NCBI RefSeq assembly: GCF_002574545.1
Contig: NZ_NUGT01000083.1
Coordinates: 1 to 64,000, forward strand
Direction of reading: 5' to 3'
Source of the DNA: Bacillus sp. AFS055030
GTDB taxonomy: Bacteria > Bacillota > Bacilli > Bacillales > Bacillaceae_G
DNA: 64,000 nt
In this document: positions 54,528 to 62,907 of the stretch, piece by piece
Layout of the letters: every line of letters begins with the position of its first letter
Position numbering within the stretch: the stretch's first letter is position 1
Notes under the pieces: model-generated
Database searches by the model: none
What the model saw: the letters and a program-made list of their open reading frames with translations, nothing else
Told to the model about the DNA's origin: nothing
Translations under genes and position numbers: made by a program

Positions 54528-54863
54528 TTGAATTTCGAACAAACAAATACTTCAACAGAAATAGAACGAGCTAAAGAAAAATACTTTGAAAATAACGTCA
54601 ATCGGTTAATGAAAGAGATTGTTACAAAAATCGAAATGAAGATGGCCTTGGAAGAACTAAAAGTTAATCGTATGATCCGATTTGGCTTTCTCGAAAATGA
54701 TGAAGTTATTAAACAAGTACAAAATGAATTAACAAAAATCTTAGAGGATTCAATTAAAGATATACAACTAAAAATGAAAGAAATTGAACTTTATTTTCGT
54801 TCATTAGATGAAATAAAAGGTACTTCAGTAACGAAGGAAGATTATTTTAATAAGCATAAATAG
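54528..54863 (+). CDS. hypothetical helical protein
   Basis: This 111-residue, highly charged protein starts at TTG 54528, 8 nt after AAGGTG. The track-length start at GTG 54519 lies inside that site. Nearly the whole chain is predicted by eye to be helical, with heptad-like spacing (NRLMKEIVTKIEMKMALEEL, then VIKQVQNELTKILEDSIKDI), so a coiled coil is likely. There is no signal peptide or membrane span. I do not recognise a family. It is monocistronic with a strong terminator. Confidence 0.6.
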   Translation: MNFEQTNTSTEIERAKEKYFENNVNRLMKEIVTKIEMKMALEELKVNRMIRFGFLENDEVIKQVQNELTKILEDSIKDIQLKMKEIELYFRSLDEIKGTSVTKEDYFNKHK

Positions 54864-54898
54864 AGTGAGAAACAATAAGTTTCTTCACTCTATTTTTT
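54860..54898 (+). terminator. terminator of the helical protein gene
   Basis: ATAGAGTGA (54860-54868) pairs with TCACTCTAT (54884-54892), with GAAAC/GTTTC pairing inside, followed by Ts. Confidence 0.85.
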
Positions 54899-55079
54899 AT
54901 GTTTGAGGGAAATTCATTTCGATCTTTATTGCTGCTAAAAAAGAAGATCGTGAGGGAAAATTGTTAAACACGTAAATCAATTAAACATTTTGATTTTAAC
55001 TCTTGATCAAAAATTCGTAAGTAAACTAATACGAGTTCTTGATTTTTTTAGTAATTGTCCAACTTATCAATGAAAAATG

Positions 55080-55118
55080 AAAACCATGAACGGTCCCGTA
55101 AAACTGTTCATGGTTTTT
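55080..55118 (-). terminator. terminator of bioA
   Basis: AAAACCATGAAC (55080-55091) pairs with GTTCATGGTTTT (55106-55117). It lies 5 bp beyond the bioA stop on the minus strand. Confidence 0.8.
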
Positions 55119-55122
55119 AATA

Positions 55123-56487
55123 CTAGAATCTACTTTTAGTAATATCAGAAATAGCACGATATAGAATGTCTAACATATCGTCAAGCTCCGATTCCTTTGA
55201 AGCTAATGGAGGCATAAATACAATGACATTTCCAAGCGGGCGGGTGAGTAGTCCGAGCTCTTTTGCTCTTTTGGTTACTTTCACACCGATGCGTTCGTTC
55301 CAATGGAAAGCTTCTTTAGTATCCTTTGATTTTACTAGTTCAATTCCAATCATCAGGCCACTTTGACGTATGTCTCCTACATGTTTTAACTCATTAAATT
55401 GCACCAGTTTCTCTTGGACATATGATGAGATTGTTTCGACATGTTGTAATAACTTTGTTTTATTAAATAGATCTAGATTCGCCAATGCTACAGCGCACCC
55501 AAGAGGGTTACCTGTATAACTGTGACCATGGAAGAACGTTTTTTGTTCTTCGTATGTACCTAAAAATGCTTCATAAATTCTGTTTGTTGTTAAAGTTGCT
55601 GCTACTGGTAAATACCCACCTGTTAGCCCTTTCCCGCAAGTTAAAATGTCTGGTGTAACTCCTTCTAGCTCACAAGCAAACATTTTACCGGTACGTCCAA
55701 ATCCTGTTGCAACTTCATCAGCGATTAATAATACATCATATTTTATGCATAATTCCTGTATTGCTTTTAAATACCCCTTTGGCATGACAATAATTCCGCT
55801 TGCTCCTTGAACAATTGGTTCAATAATTAATGCCGCAATTGAATTAGCTTTTTCGATGAATAAATTTTCAACTTCGGCTAAATAGGAATGTATGATTTCT
55901 TCTTTGGTTCCCTCATATTTTGAACGATAAAGATGTGGGTAGGAAACCTTTATACTTGGAAACATTAATTCGTTATACGCTTGATGAAACAAGTCAATTG
56001 CCCCTACGGACACTGCTCCGATTGTATCTCCGTGATAAGCTTCCTTCATTGTAACAAACGTATTTTTATCGGATCTCCCTATGTTTTTCCAATATTGATA
56101 GGCCATTTTAATCGCAATTTCTACAGAAGTAGCTCCAGAGTCTGAATAAAATACTTTCTCTAAGCCACTAGGAGAAATTTCTACTAGTCTCTCTGCTAAA
56201 AGAATCGCAGGTATATTGGCCATTCCCAGAAGGGTAGAGTGGGCAACCTTTTCTAGTTGTTCATGAATTGCTTCATTTAATTCTTGAATATTATGACCAT
56301 GAACATTTAACCAAATAGAGGATACACCATCGTAATATTCATTGCCTAAAACATCATATAGTTTTCGATCTTTACCATGTGAAATAATTAGTGGATCTTC
56401 GTTTAGATAATCCTTCATTTGGGTGAATGGGTGCCAAAGATACTGTTTATTTTTTTTAGATAAGTCTTGATAGAGTTCATGATTCAT
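55123..56487 (-). CDS. bioA: adenosylmethionine-8-amino-7-oxononanoate aminotransferase
   Basis: This 454-residue PLP enzyme converts KAPA to DAPA in biotin synthesis, using S-adenosylmethionine (or lysine in some Bacillus BioK-type enzymes) as amino donor. The opening LWHPFTQMKDY (about residue 17) is diagnostic for BioA. The PLP lysine is in LTCGKGLTGGYLP (about 282), and DEVATGFGRTGKMFACE precedes it. It is divergent from bioY-bioD-bioB, with a BirA-type operator between. AAGGGGAAG precedes the ATG. Confidence 0.95.
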   Translation of the reverse strand: MNHELYQDLSKKNKQYLWHPFTQMKDYLNEDPLIISHGKDRKLYDVLGNEYYDGVSSIWLNVHGHNIQELNEAIHEQLEKVAHSTLLGMANIPAILLAERLVEISPSGLEKVFYSDSGATSVEIAIKMAYQYWKNIGRSDKNTFVTMKEAYHGDTIGAVSVGAIDLFHQAYNELMFPSIKVSYPHLYRSKYEGTKEEIIHSYLAEVENLFIEKANSIAALIIEPIVQGASGIIVMPKGYLKAIQELCIKYDVLLIADEVATGFGRTGKMFACELEGVTPDILTCGKGLTGGYLPVAATLTTNRIYEAFLGTYEEQKTFFHGHSYTGNPLGCAVALANLDLFNKTKLLQHVETISSYVQEKLVQFNELKHVGDIRQSGLMIGIELVKSKDTKEAFHWNERIGVKVTKRAKELGLLTRPLGNVIVFMPPLASKESELDDMLDILYRAISDITKSRF

Positions 56488-56511
56488 ATATATCTTCCCC
56501 TTTGCGTTTAT

Positions 56512-56543
56512 ATGTTAACCTAATTTTATAGTTTAGTTGACAT
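56512..56543. promoter_or_regulatory. BirA-type biotin operator
   Basis: ATGTTAACC (56512-56520) and AGTTGACAT (56535-56543) form inverted half-sites separated by 14 bp, matching the BirA operator pattern (TTGTTAACC, spacer, GGTTAACAA). The site lies between bioA and bioY and could control both. Confidence 0.75.
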
Positions 56544-56629
56544 ATATTTCAATTGCATGTTAATTTAATTTTGTGAGTTTGTCAAATTTTGCAAATTTAT
56601 AAAACTCATAAACTAATAGGGGGGATACT

Positions 56630-57202
56630 ATGCAAAATAGGACACTATCATTAACAGTAATCTCATTATTTGCCTCACTAACTTCGATTGGTGCCTTTAT
56701 AAAAATTCCGTTACCAGTGATTCCTTTTACGCTTCAAATACTTTTCGTATTTTTAGCAGGATGCCTTTTAGGAAGTAAAAGAGGAATGATGAGTCAACTA
56801 CTGTATGTTGGAATTGGATTAATCGGAATACCTGTATTTGCTTCAGGGGGCGGACCTGAATATGTTTTAAAACCAACATTTGGCTATTTAATCGGTTTTA
56901 TCGTTGCCGCGTTTGTCATCGGATTGATCCTTGAAAAATCGAAAAATCCGAAGCTTAAGAATTTTATTTTTGCTAATGTAATCGGTTTAATTATTGTCTA
57001 TATTCTAGGCATTACATATGTGTACATTTCATTAAATACTTGGTTAGATAGTCCTATTTCATTAAAAGCAGTTCTAATGATGGGACTTGTATATAGTATT
57101 GGGCAAGATTTGTTACTAGCTGTCTTTGGAGGAGTGTTGGCAGTGCGACTACATTCTCATTTTGCAAAAGCTAGAGAAAACGAAAAAAAGGTGGCTGCTT
57201 AA
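56630..57202 (+). CDS. bioY: BioY biotin transporter (ECF S component)
   Basis: This 190-residue membrane protein with six spans is the substrate-binding subunit of the biotin ECF transporter. The family blocks IPLPVIPFTLQILFVFLAG (about 24-42), LLGSKRG and GGGPEYVLKPTFGYLIGF (about 83-100) are present. Its tail is basic (NEKKVAA). It is the first gene of the bioY-bioD-bioB operon, 1 nt before the bioD start. BioY can work alone or with the general EcfAT module, which is not in this window. Confidence 0.95.
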   Translation: MQNRTLSLTVISLFASLTSIGAFIKIPLPVIPFTLQILFVFLAGCLLGSKRGMMSQLLYVGIGLIGIPVFASGGGPEYVLKPTFGYLIGFIVAAFVIGLILEKSKNPKLKNFIFANVIGLIIVYILGITYVYISLNTWLDSPISLKAVLMMGLVYSIGQDLLLAVFGGVLAVRLHSHFAKARENEKKVAA

Positions 57203-57203
57203 G

Positions 57204-57884
57204 ATGGGAAAAGGATATTTTGTAACCGGTATCGATACGAATATTGGAAAAACTTATGTAACTGCTCAAATGGTGAATTGTTTGCAGAACAAAGGAATCG
57301 ATGCAATACCTTATAAACCAATTCAAAGTGGAGTAGTTAATGTTAATAATACGGTCATAGGGGAAGACGTAGCCTTTTATAAAGAAAAGCTAGCACTAAC
57401 AGAAGATCATGATTACTACAGTACATATACAATGAAAACACCTGTTTCACCACATTTAGCTAGTAAACTAGAAGATGTTTTGATTGATGAACAAGTTATA
57501 TTAGAAAAATATAAGCAATTAGAAAATAAGCATGATGTTGTTTTTGTTGAAGGAGCGGGTGGAGTTGCAGTTCCGTTAAAAGAAAATTTTGGAACGATTG
57601 ATTTAATTAAGCTATTAAACTTACCAGTCATCCTTGTTACATCATTAAAGCTAGGAACAATTAATCATACTGTATTAACAACTGAATATTTAAAATCACA
57701 CCAAATTAATCTAATGGGATTACTAATTAATAAAGTACCATCAGTTATGGGTGAAATGGAAAAAGATAATTTAATAATGCTAGAAAAACTAACAGGTCAT
57801 GATGTTCTAGGTGTTATACCGGAACAGTCAGACTTTTTTACAGAAGATCATATTTTTGAAATTCAACAATTACTGACGAAATAA
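57204..57884 (+). CDS. bioD: dethiobiotin synthetase
   Basis: This 226-residue ATP-dependent carboxylase converts DAPA to dethiobiotin. The P-loop reads GIDTNIGKTYVTA (about residues 9-21) and VEGAGGVAVPL (about 115) is the second conserved block. The start is ATG 57204 behind AAAAGGTGG. The longer frame upstream overlaps bioY and is not used. It is the middle gene of the biotin operon. Confidence 0.95.
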   Translation: MGKGYFVTGIDTNIGKTYVTAQMVNCLQNKGIDAIPYKPIQSGVVNVNNTVIGEDVAFYKEKLALTEDHDYYSTYTMKTPVSPHLASKLEDVLIDEQVILEKYKQLENKHDVVFVEGAGGVAVPLKENFGTIDLIKLLNLPVILVTSLKLGTINHTVLTTEYLKSHQINLMGLLINKVPSVMGEMEKDNLIMLEKLTGHDVLGVIPEQSDFFTEDHIFEIQQLLTK

Positions 57885-57907
57885 TGAATGAAATGGAGCG
57901 ATACAAA

Positions 57908-58903
57908 GTGAATTGGACAAATTTGGCACATGAAGTTATTTTAGGTAAGGAAATTTCAGACGAAGAAGCATTAAGTATATTATCATGTGAAGATGATGAA
58001 TTACTTTCACTTTTACAAGGTGCGTTTATCATTAGGAAACACTATTATGGAAAAAAAGTTAAACTGAATATGATCATTAATGCGAAAAGTGGTTATTGTC
58101 CCGAGGATTGCGGCTATTGTTCTCAGTCTTCAATTTCAAGTGCACCAATTGAGAAATATCCTTTTTTATCTAAAGAAGAAATTCTTGAAGGTGCAAAGCG
58201 TGCCTTTGAATTAAAAGCAGGGACATATTGCATTGTTGCAAGTGGGCGCGGACCGACGAATCGAGATGTAAATGTTGTTACTGAGGCGGTTAAGGAAATT
58301 AAAGAATTATATGGTATGAAAGTATGTGCTTGCTTAGGACTTATTAAAGATCATCAAGCAAGTGAGCTTAAAGAAGCAGGTGTTGACCGATATAATCACA
58401 ATTTAAATACATCAGCTGAGCACCATAATTATATTACCACAACTCATACATATCAGGATCGAATCGATACAGTTGAGAAAGTTAAAAAATCAGGTATATC
58501 ACCTTGCTCTGGAGCCATTATTGGGATGAAAGAAACAAAACAAGATGTTATTTCAATCGCAAGGTCATTACGACAATTAGATGCAGACTCCATTCCAGTA
58601 AACTTTTTACATGCTATTAATGGAACGAAACTAGAAGGTGTGAACGAATTAAATCCGCGCTACTGCTTAAAAGTATTGGCACTATTCCGATTTATAAATC
58701 CGAAGAAAGAAATTCGAATTTCTGGTGGACGTGAAGTAAATCTACGTAGTTTACAACCATTAGGACTTTATGCCGCAAATAGTATTTTTATAGGAGATTA
58801 TTTGACTACTGAGGGGCAGGAGACAAATAGTGATCATGCAATGCTAGAAGATTTAGGATTTGAGATTGAGTTGGTGGAAAAACAGGAGAAGATGTTGTCA
58901 TAA
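57908..58903 (+). CDS. bioB: biotin synthase
   Basis: This is a radical SAM enzyme that inserts sulfur into dethiobiotin. The cluster motif is CPEDCGYCSQS (about residue 63), YCIVASGRGP (about 108) follows, and RYNHNLNTS and RISGGREVNLR complete the family set. I choose GTG 57908 as start (MNWTNLAHEVILGKEIS) because GGAG lies 8-9 nt upstream and other BioB proteins begin in the same way. ATG 57884, overlapping the bioD stop, is the alternative but has no site. It has 331 residues from the GTG. It is the last gene of the operon, with a strong terminator. Confidence 0.95.
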   Translation: MNWTNLAHEVILGKEISDEEALSILSCEDDELLSLLQGAFIIRKHYYGKKVKLNMIINAKSGYCPEDCGYCSQSSISSAPIEKYPFLSKEEILEGAKRAFELKAGTYCIVASGRGPTNRDVNVVTEAVKEIKELYGMKVCACLGLIKDHQASELKEAGVDRYNHNLNTSAEHHNYITTTHTYQDRIDTVEKVKKSGISPCSGAIIGMKETKQDVISIARSLRQLDADSIPVNFLHAINGTKLEGVNELNPRYCLKVLALFRFINPKKEIRISGGREVNLRSLQPLGLYAANSIFIGDYLTTEGQETNSDHAMLEDLGFEIELVEKQEKMLS

Positions 58904-58904
58904 T

Positions 58905-58948
58905 AAAAAAAAACGAAAATCTTAAAAAATAGATTTTCGTTTTTTTTA
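58905..58948. terminator. bidirectional terminator between bioB and pgmB
   Basis: AAAACGAAAATCT (about 58910-58922) pairs with AGATTTTCGTTTT (58931-58943), with an A-run on the left and a T-run on the right. Confidence 0.9.
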
Positions 58949-58988
58949 TTTAAATGAAATATTATTCTTGTATTATGTTATGACGGAA

Positions 58989-59660
58989 TTACGATAGTAA
59001 ATACTTATCAATAATTCTATTAAGCTCTAATTCTTCTGTTGAAGATAAAACAAAATTTGCATGACTTAAAATAGTGGAATCTCCAATTGCAACAGAGAAC
59101 ATATTTGCAGCATTAATCGCATCAACGCCCGCAGCTGCATCCTCCACACCGATACAATTTTTAGGGTTGGCTGAAACTGCCTCAGCAGCTTTTAGAAATA
59201 CCTCTGGATCTGGTTTTGAATTAACGACGGTAGCGGCGTCAACTATGTGATCAAAATACTGGGTAATTCCTAAAGCATTAGCAACCATTAATGCATTTTT
59301 TGAAGCCGAAGCCATCGCAATTTTAATGCCAGCTTTCTTGATTTGAATTAAGAAAGATTCGATTCCTGGTAATAGGTCATTTTCAGAAATATTACGGATT
59401 AGTTCAACATAATGAGCATTCTTTTTTGTTGCTAACTCATTTTTTTCAGCTTCGGAGAAATCATTTTGTCTGTTTCCAAATGTTAGGATTCTTTCTAATG
59501 AATCTGTTCGGCTTACTCCTTTTAGCGTTTCATTAAACTCACGGTCAAAAGGAATTCCTAAGTCTTCACCTAGTTTTTTCCATGCTAAATAATGAAATTC
59601 AGCAGTATCAGTAATTACACCATCTAAGTCAAAAATAATTGCTTCAATTTGTTTATTCAA
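58989..59660 (-). CDS. pgmB: beta-phosphoglucomutase
   Basis: This HAD-superfamily enzyme of 223 residues interconverts beta-glucose-1-phosphate and glucose-6-phosphate. It starts at TTG 59660 (MNKQIEAIIFDLDGVITDTA). The ATG at 59675 belongs to the GGGGGG ribosome binding site. The nucleophile and acid Asp pair is in FDLDGVITDTAEFH (about 8-21). GVSRTDSLERIL (about 46) is the PgmB cap motif, SASKNA (about 115) and GVEDAAAGVDAINAA (about 168) follow. It lies directly after the LacI gene on the minus strand and is probably co-transcribed. Beta-glucose-1-phosphate normally comes from an inverting GH65 phosphorylase, which is not in this window. Confidence 0.92.
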   Translation of the reverse strand: MNKQIEAIIFDLDGVITDTAEFHYLAWKKLGEDLGIPFDREFNETLKGVSRTDSLERILTFGNRQNDFSEAEKNELATKKNAHYVELIRNISENDLLPGIESFLIQIKKAGIKIAMASASKNALMVANALGITQYFDHIVDAATVVNSKPDPEVFLKAAEAVSANPKNCIGVEDAAAGVDAINAANMFSVAIGDSTILSHANFVLSSTEELELNRIIDKYLLS

Positions 59661-59683
59661 AATGGTACCCCCCATTACTTTAA

Positions 59684-60703
59684 TTAATTTATTTTGGCAA
59701 CTGATTTTCGTTCGACCAGCTTTGTTGGAACAATAATATGCTCTGATTTTTCAGGTTCATTTTTTATTCTTTTAAAAAGTAAGTCTGTAGCTATTTCACC
59801 AAGCTTCATAATCGGAATTTCAATCCCAGTTAATGGTGGTGAGAATAAGGGGGAAAAAATCCCATTATTATATCCAATAATTGAAATATCTTTCGGAATA
59901 GATATCCCTAACTTTGCGGTTGTATTATAAAGTCCAATAACTTTTAGATCATCAATTGCAAAAATTGCAGTAGGTAAATCTTTAGACTTCAAAAGTGATT
60001 CTGAAACTTCATATGCTCTTTCCATTGTGTAACCACTATCAAACATTCGATCAGGGCGAAGAGGAATTCCGTTATCAACTAGACATTTTTTATATCCTTC
60101 CAATCTGTCAATCGATACATGGTAATCGAGAGAAGAATGAAGACATGCAATGTCAGTATGTCCTTGATCGATCAAGTGTTGGACTAATTGATAACTATCA
60201 TTAAAATTATCAGTATCCACTGAATAAATATGTTGATAATTTCCTTCTACTCTTCCAATAACAACTACTGGAATTTCATATTTATCTAATTCTTTGAAAA
60301 ACTCTTCATTTGCAGGTGAACTTAGCATTAGAATTCCCTTAATCATTCTTCCTCGAATTTTCTCAATACATTTATTTAACTCATCTTTGCTATTTTTAGA
60401 TGTTTGGATAATGACATCAAAATTTTCTACTTCTGATCTCGTGGAAATAGAGTGAATAATTTCAGAGAAAAACGTGTTTCCAGCGGTTGTTTTCGTAGAT
60501 CGAGACATCACCAATATTGCATCAAATCCTGATGATGTAAGTGCTCTGGCTAATTTATTTGGCTGATAATTTAATTCTTCAATAGCCTTCATTACTCGAT
60601 TACGACTTTCTTCTGAAATATTATCTTTATTATTTAATACTCGAGATACAGTGGACTTTGAAACGTTAGCTACACGAGCAATATCATAAATTGTAGGGCC
60701 CAT
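59684..60703 (-). CDS. LacI family transcriptional regulator
   Basis: This 339-residue regulator has an N-terminal HTH (IYDIARVANVSKSTVSRVLN, about 4-23) and a hinge (YQPNKLARAL), followed by a periplasmic-binding-like sugar domain. It is the first gene of a two-gene unit with pgmB and divergent from the GH13 phosphorylase gene. It likely represses both directions through the sites in the 510-bp spacer. TGTAAACGTTTTTA just upstream on its own strand may be its own site or a CcpA site. Confidence 0.93.
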   Translation of the reverse strand: MGPTIYDIARVANVSKSTVSRVLNNKDNISEESRNRVMKAIEELNYQPNKLARALTSSGFDAILVMSRSTKTTAGNTFFSEIIHSISTRSEVENFDVIIQTSKNSKDELNKCIEKIRGRMIKGILMLSSPANEEFFKELDKYEIPVVVIGRVEGNYQHIYSVDTDNFNDSYQLVQHLIDQGHTDIACLHSSLDYHVSIDRLEGYKKCLVDNGIPLRPDRMFDSGYTMERAYEVSESLLKSKDLPTAIFAIDDLKVIGLYNTTAKLGISIPKDISIIGYNNGIFSPLFSPPLTGIEIPIMKLGEIATDLLFKRIKNEPEKSEHIIVPTKLVERKSVAKIN

Positions 60704-60737
60704 TTGTATACTCCATTCTTATTTAAAGTAATTTTAG

Positions 60738-60751
60738 TAAAAACGTTTACA
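60738..60751. promoter_or_regulatory. cre-like site upstream of the LacI gene
   Basis: On the minus strand it reads TGTAAACGTTTTTA, an almost ideal CcpA/LacI-type operator, 35-48 bp upstream of the LacI start. Confidence 0.6.
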
Positions 60752-61097
60752 TTTTGTCGTTATTAATTATTTTTTTTAAAATAAAACGCTGTAAAATCTA
60801 TGGGAATTATATCAAAATATTTTTTTGGTAACGAATAGCTAGGAGCGGTATTACAAAAAATATTAATTCATAATATACATTGATAGTAACGATTTATTTT
60901 AAAATTTGTCAAGACTGTGAACTGCGAATAGTAAAATTGAACTTGTTTCAAGTTGTATTTATTACTAGGGCAATTATAGGGAGAATAGTAAAAAGTAGCA
61001 ATACTATAGAATAAATAATAAAAATCAAACGTTTTAAACTATTCTATCAAAGTAAATTGATTGCAAATAAAAAATAAATTTTTATAAATATTTTAAA

Positions 61098-61126
61098 TTG
61101 ACAGTAAGCGCTTTCTATAATATATT
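61098..61126 (+). promoter_or_regulatory. sigma-A promoter of the phosphorylase operon with a cre-like core
   Basis: TTGACA (61098-61103) and TATATT (61121-61126) are 17 bp apart. AGTAAGCGCTTTCT (61103-61116) between them resembles a cre site, so CcpA could cover the promoter. Confidence 0.65.
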
Positions 61127-61132
61127 GAATTT

Positions 61133-61199
61133 GGGAGCGGTACCAAACGAGTACCAAACGAGTACCAAATTTTTTTACATCTCTGTGGGAGCGATACCA
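61133..61199. repeat. operator-like repeats before the phosphorylase gene
   Basis: The 11-bp unit TACCAAACGAG occurs twice in tandem from 61141, followed by a partial third TACCAAAT. GGGAGCGGTACCA (61133-61145) and GGGAGCGATACCA (61187-61199) are near-identical flanking copies 54 bp apart. They lie between the -10 box and the start codon and are probably sites for the LacI regulator next door. Confidence 0.6.
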
Positions 61200-61213
61200 C
61201 AAGGAGGGATCAT

Positions 61214-62896
61214 ATGAGTAAAATAAAAGAAAGATTAGCTTTTATTTATGAAAATGAAGACATAGATCAGATTTATAGCTTAATAGAGAAACGAATTAAA
61301 GAAGCTAAATTGAAAATTACGAAAAAAAGAAAAGAAAATTGGGATGAGTCCGATGTTGTTTTAATTACTTATGGCGATCAGTTTCAGGAAGAGGGAATAC
61401 CTACATTAGAAACATTTAAAAAAATGTTTGATGAACATTTAGCCAATAAATTTGAACTTGTTCATATTTTACCTTTTTATCCTTATACATCAGATGATGG
61501 ATTTTCAGTAGTTGACTATAAAAAAGTAAACCCAGATTTAGGAGATTGGTCACATATTGAGAATTTATCAAAATCTGCAAGAATCATGTTTGATTATGTA
61601 TGTAATCACATTTCTAGTAAGAGTGAATGGTTCCAAGGCTATTTGAATGGTGATCCAAAATATAAAGATTACTTCGTCGAAATGGATCCATCAATTGATT
61701 TAAGCTCAGTAACTAGACCTAGAGCACTTCCATTACTAGCAAAGTTTAATTTAGCGTATGGTGAGGAAAAATACATTTGGACAACGTTTAGTGATGATCA
61801 AATTGATTTGAACTTTAGGAATCCACAAGTTTTATTAGATATGGTTGATGTTTTACTGTTTTATCTGGAACAAGGAGCAGAATATGTAAGACTTGATGCT
61901 GTAGGATATATGTGGAAAGAAGTTGGTACTTCTTGTATCCATCTGGAAAAAACACATGAAATCGTTAAATTATTCCGTGATTTATTAGATGAAGCTGCTA
62001 AAGGTACAGTAATGATTACTGAAACAAATGTACCTCATCTAGATAATATTTCTTATTTCGGTAACGGACATGATGAAGCACATATGGTTTACCAATTTCC
62101 GCTGCCTCCATTAGTTTTATACTCACTCCATAAAGGGAATGGTAGTGCATTAACAAAATGGGCAAAAAATCTTGAAGGATCTGGGGAAGAAACAACCTTC
62201 TTCAACTTCTTGGCTTCTCACGATGGAATTGGTTTAAATCCGATTCGTGGAATAATCCCTGAAGAAGAAATACTTTCTCTAGTAGAAGATTTAAAGATAG
62301 AAGGTGCACTAGTAAATTATAAGAAAAATTCAGATGGTACCGAAAGTCCATATGAAATTAATGTAACTTACTTAGATGCTTTAAATAAACAATCTTCAAG
62401 TGATGAGCTAAGAGTAAAGAAATTCTTATTGGCACATTCAATTTTATTAACATTCCAAGGAGTACCGGCAATTTATATTCAAAGTATGCTTGGTTCAAGA
62501 AATGATTATGCAGGTGTAGAAAGAACAGGTATGAATCGTTCGATTAATCGTCAAAAATATTCATTTGTTGAAATTGAAAATGAGTTAAATGAAGTGGGAT
62601 CATTAAGAAATAAGATTTTTACAGAACTTACAAATATTATTCAAGTACGTAAAGAAGAAAAACTATTTAACCCAAATGCAAAAATGGAAATACTTGATCT
62701 GAATGAAAATTTATTCGCCATTAAACGATTAGATCAAGATGATAGCATTGTCATTCTTCACAATCTATCAAATGAAGAAGTTAAGTGTGATTTAAATGGA
62801 AAGTATTTGAATATTTTAACTGGAGAAGTTGAAGAATTTAATGAATATATTTCTATAAATCCATATCAATACATTTGGTTAAAACCAGTAAATTAG
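61214..62896 (+). CDS. GH13_18 glucoside phosphorylase (sucrose/glucosylglycerate phosphorylase-like)
   Basis: This 560-residue retaining phosphorylase splits an alpha-glucoside with phosphate to alpha-glucose-1-phosphate. The (beta/alpha)8 motifs are in order: DYVCNHIS (about 124), nucleophile Asp in VRLDAVGYMWK (about 237), acid/base Glu in MITETNVPH (about 274), and FLASHDGIGLNP (about 334) with the third Asp. QGVPAIYIQSMLGSRNDY (about 416) is typical of GH13_18. The acceptor (fructose, sugar phosphate, glycerate or glycerol) cannot be fixed by eye; a locus with pgmB and an ABC transporter recalls E. coli ycjM. AAGGAGGG precedes the ATG. Confidence 0.88.
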   Translation: MSKIKERLAFIYENEDIDQIYSLIEKRIKEAKLKITKKRKENWDESDVVLITYGDQFQEEGIPTLETFKKMFDEHLANKFELVHILPFYPYTSDDGFSVVDYKKVNPDLGDWSHIENLSKSARIMFDYVCNHISSKSEWFQGYLNGDPKYKDYFVEMDPSIDLSSVTRPRALPLLAKFNLAYGEEKYIWTTFSDDQIDLNFRNPQVLLDMVDVLLFYLEQGAEYVRLDAVGYMWKEVGTSCIHLEKTHEIVKLFRDLLDEAAKGTVMITETNVPHLDNISYFGNGHDEAHMVYQFPLPPLVLYSLHKGNGSALTKWAKNLEGSGEETTFFNFLASHDGIGLNPIRGIIPEEEILSLVEDLKIEGALVNYKKNSDGTESPYEINVTYLDALNKQSSSDELRVKKFLLAHSILLTFQGVPAIYIQSMLGSRNDYAGVERTGMNRSINRQKYSFVEIENELNEVGSLRNKIFTELTNIIQVRKEEKLFNPNAKMEILDLNENLFAIKRLDQDDSIVILHNLSNEEVKCDLNGKYLNILTGEVEEFNEYISINPYQYIWLKPVN

Positions 62897-62907
62897 GAGG
62901 AAGGATA

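Noticed and set aside
61141-61168. Tandem TACCAAACGAG repeats as a CRISPR or VNTR
   Set aside because: There are only two and a half short units without spacers, placed at a promoter, so operator sites are more likely.
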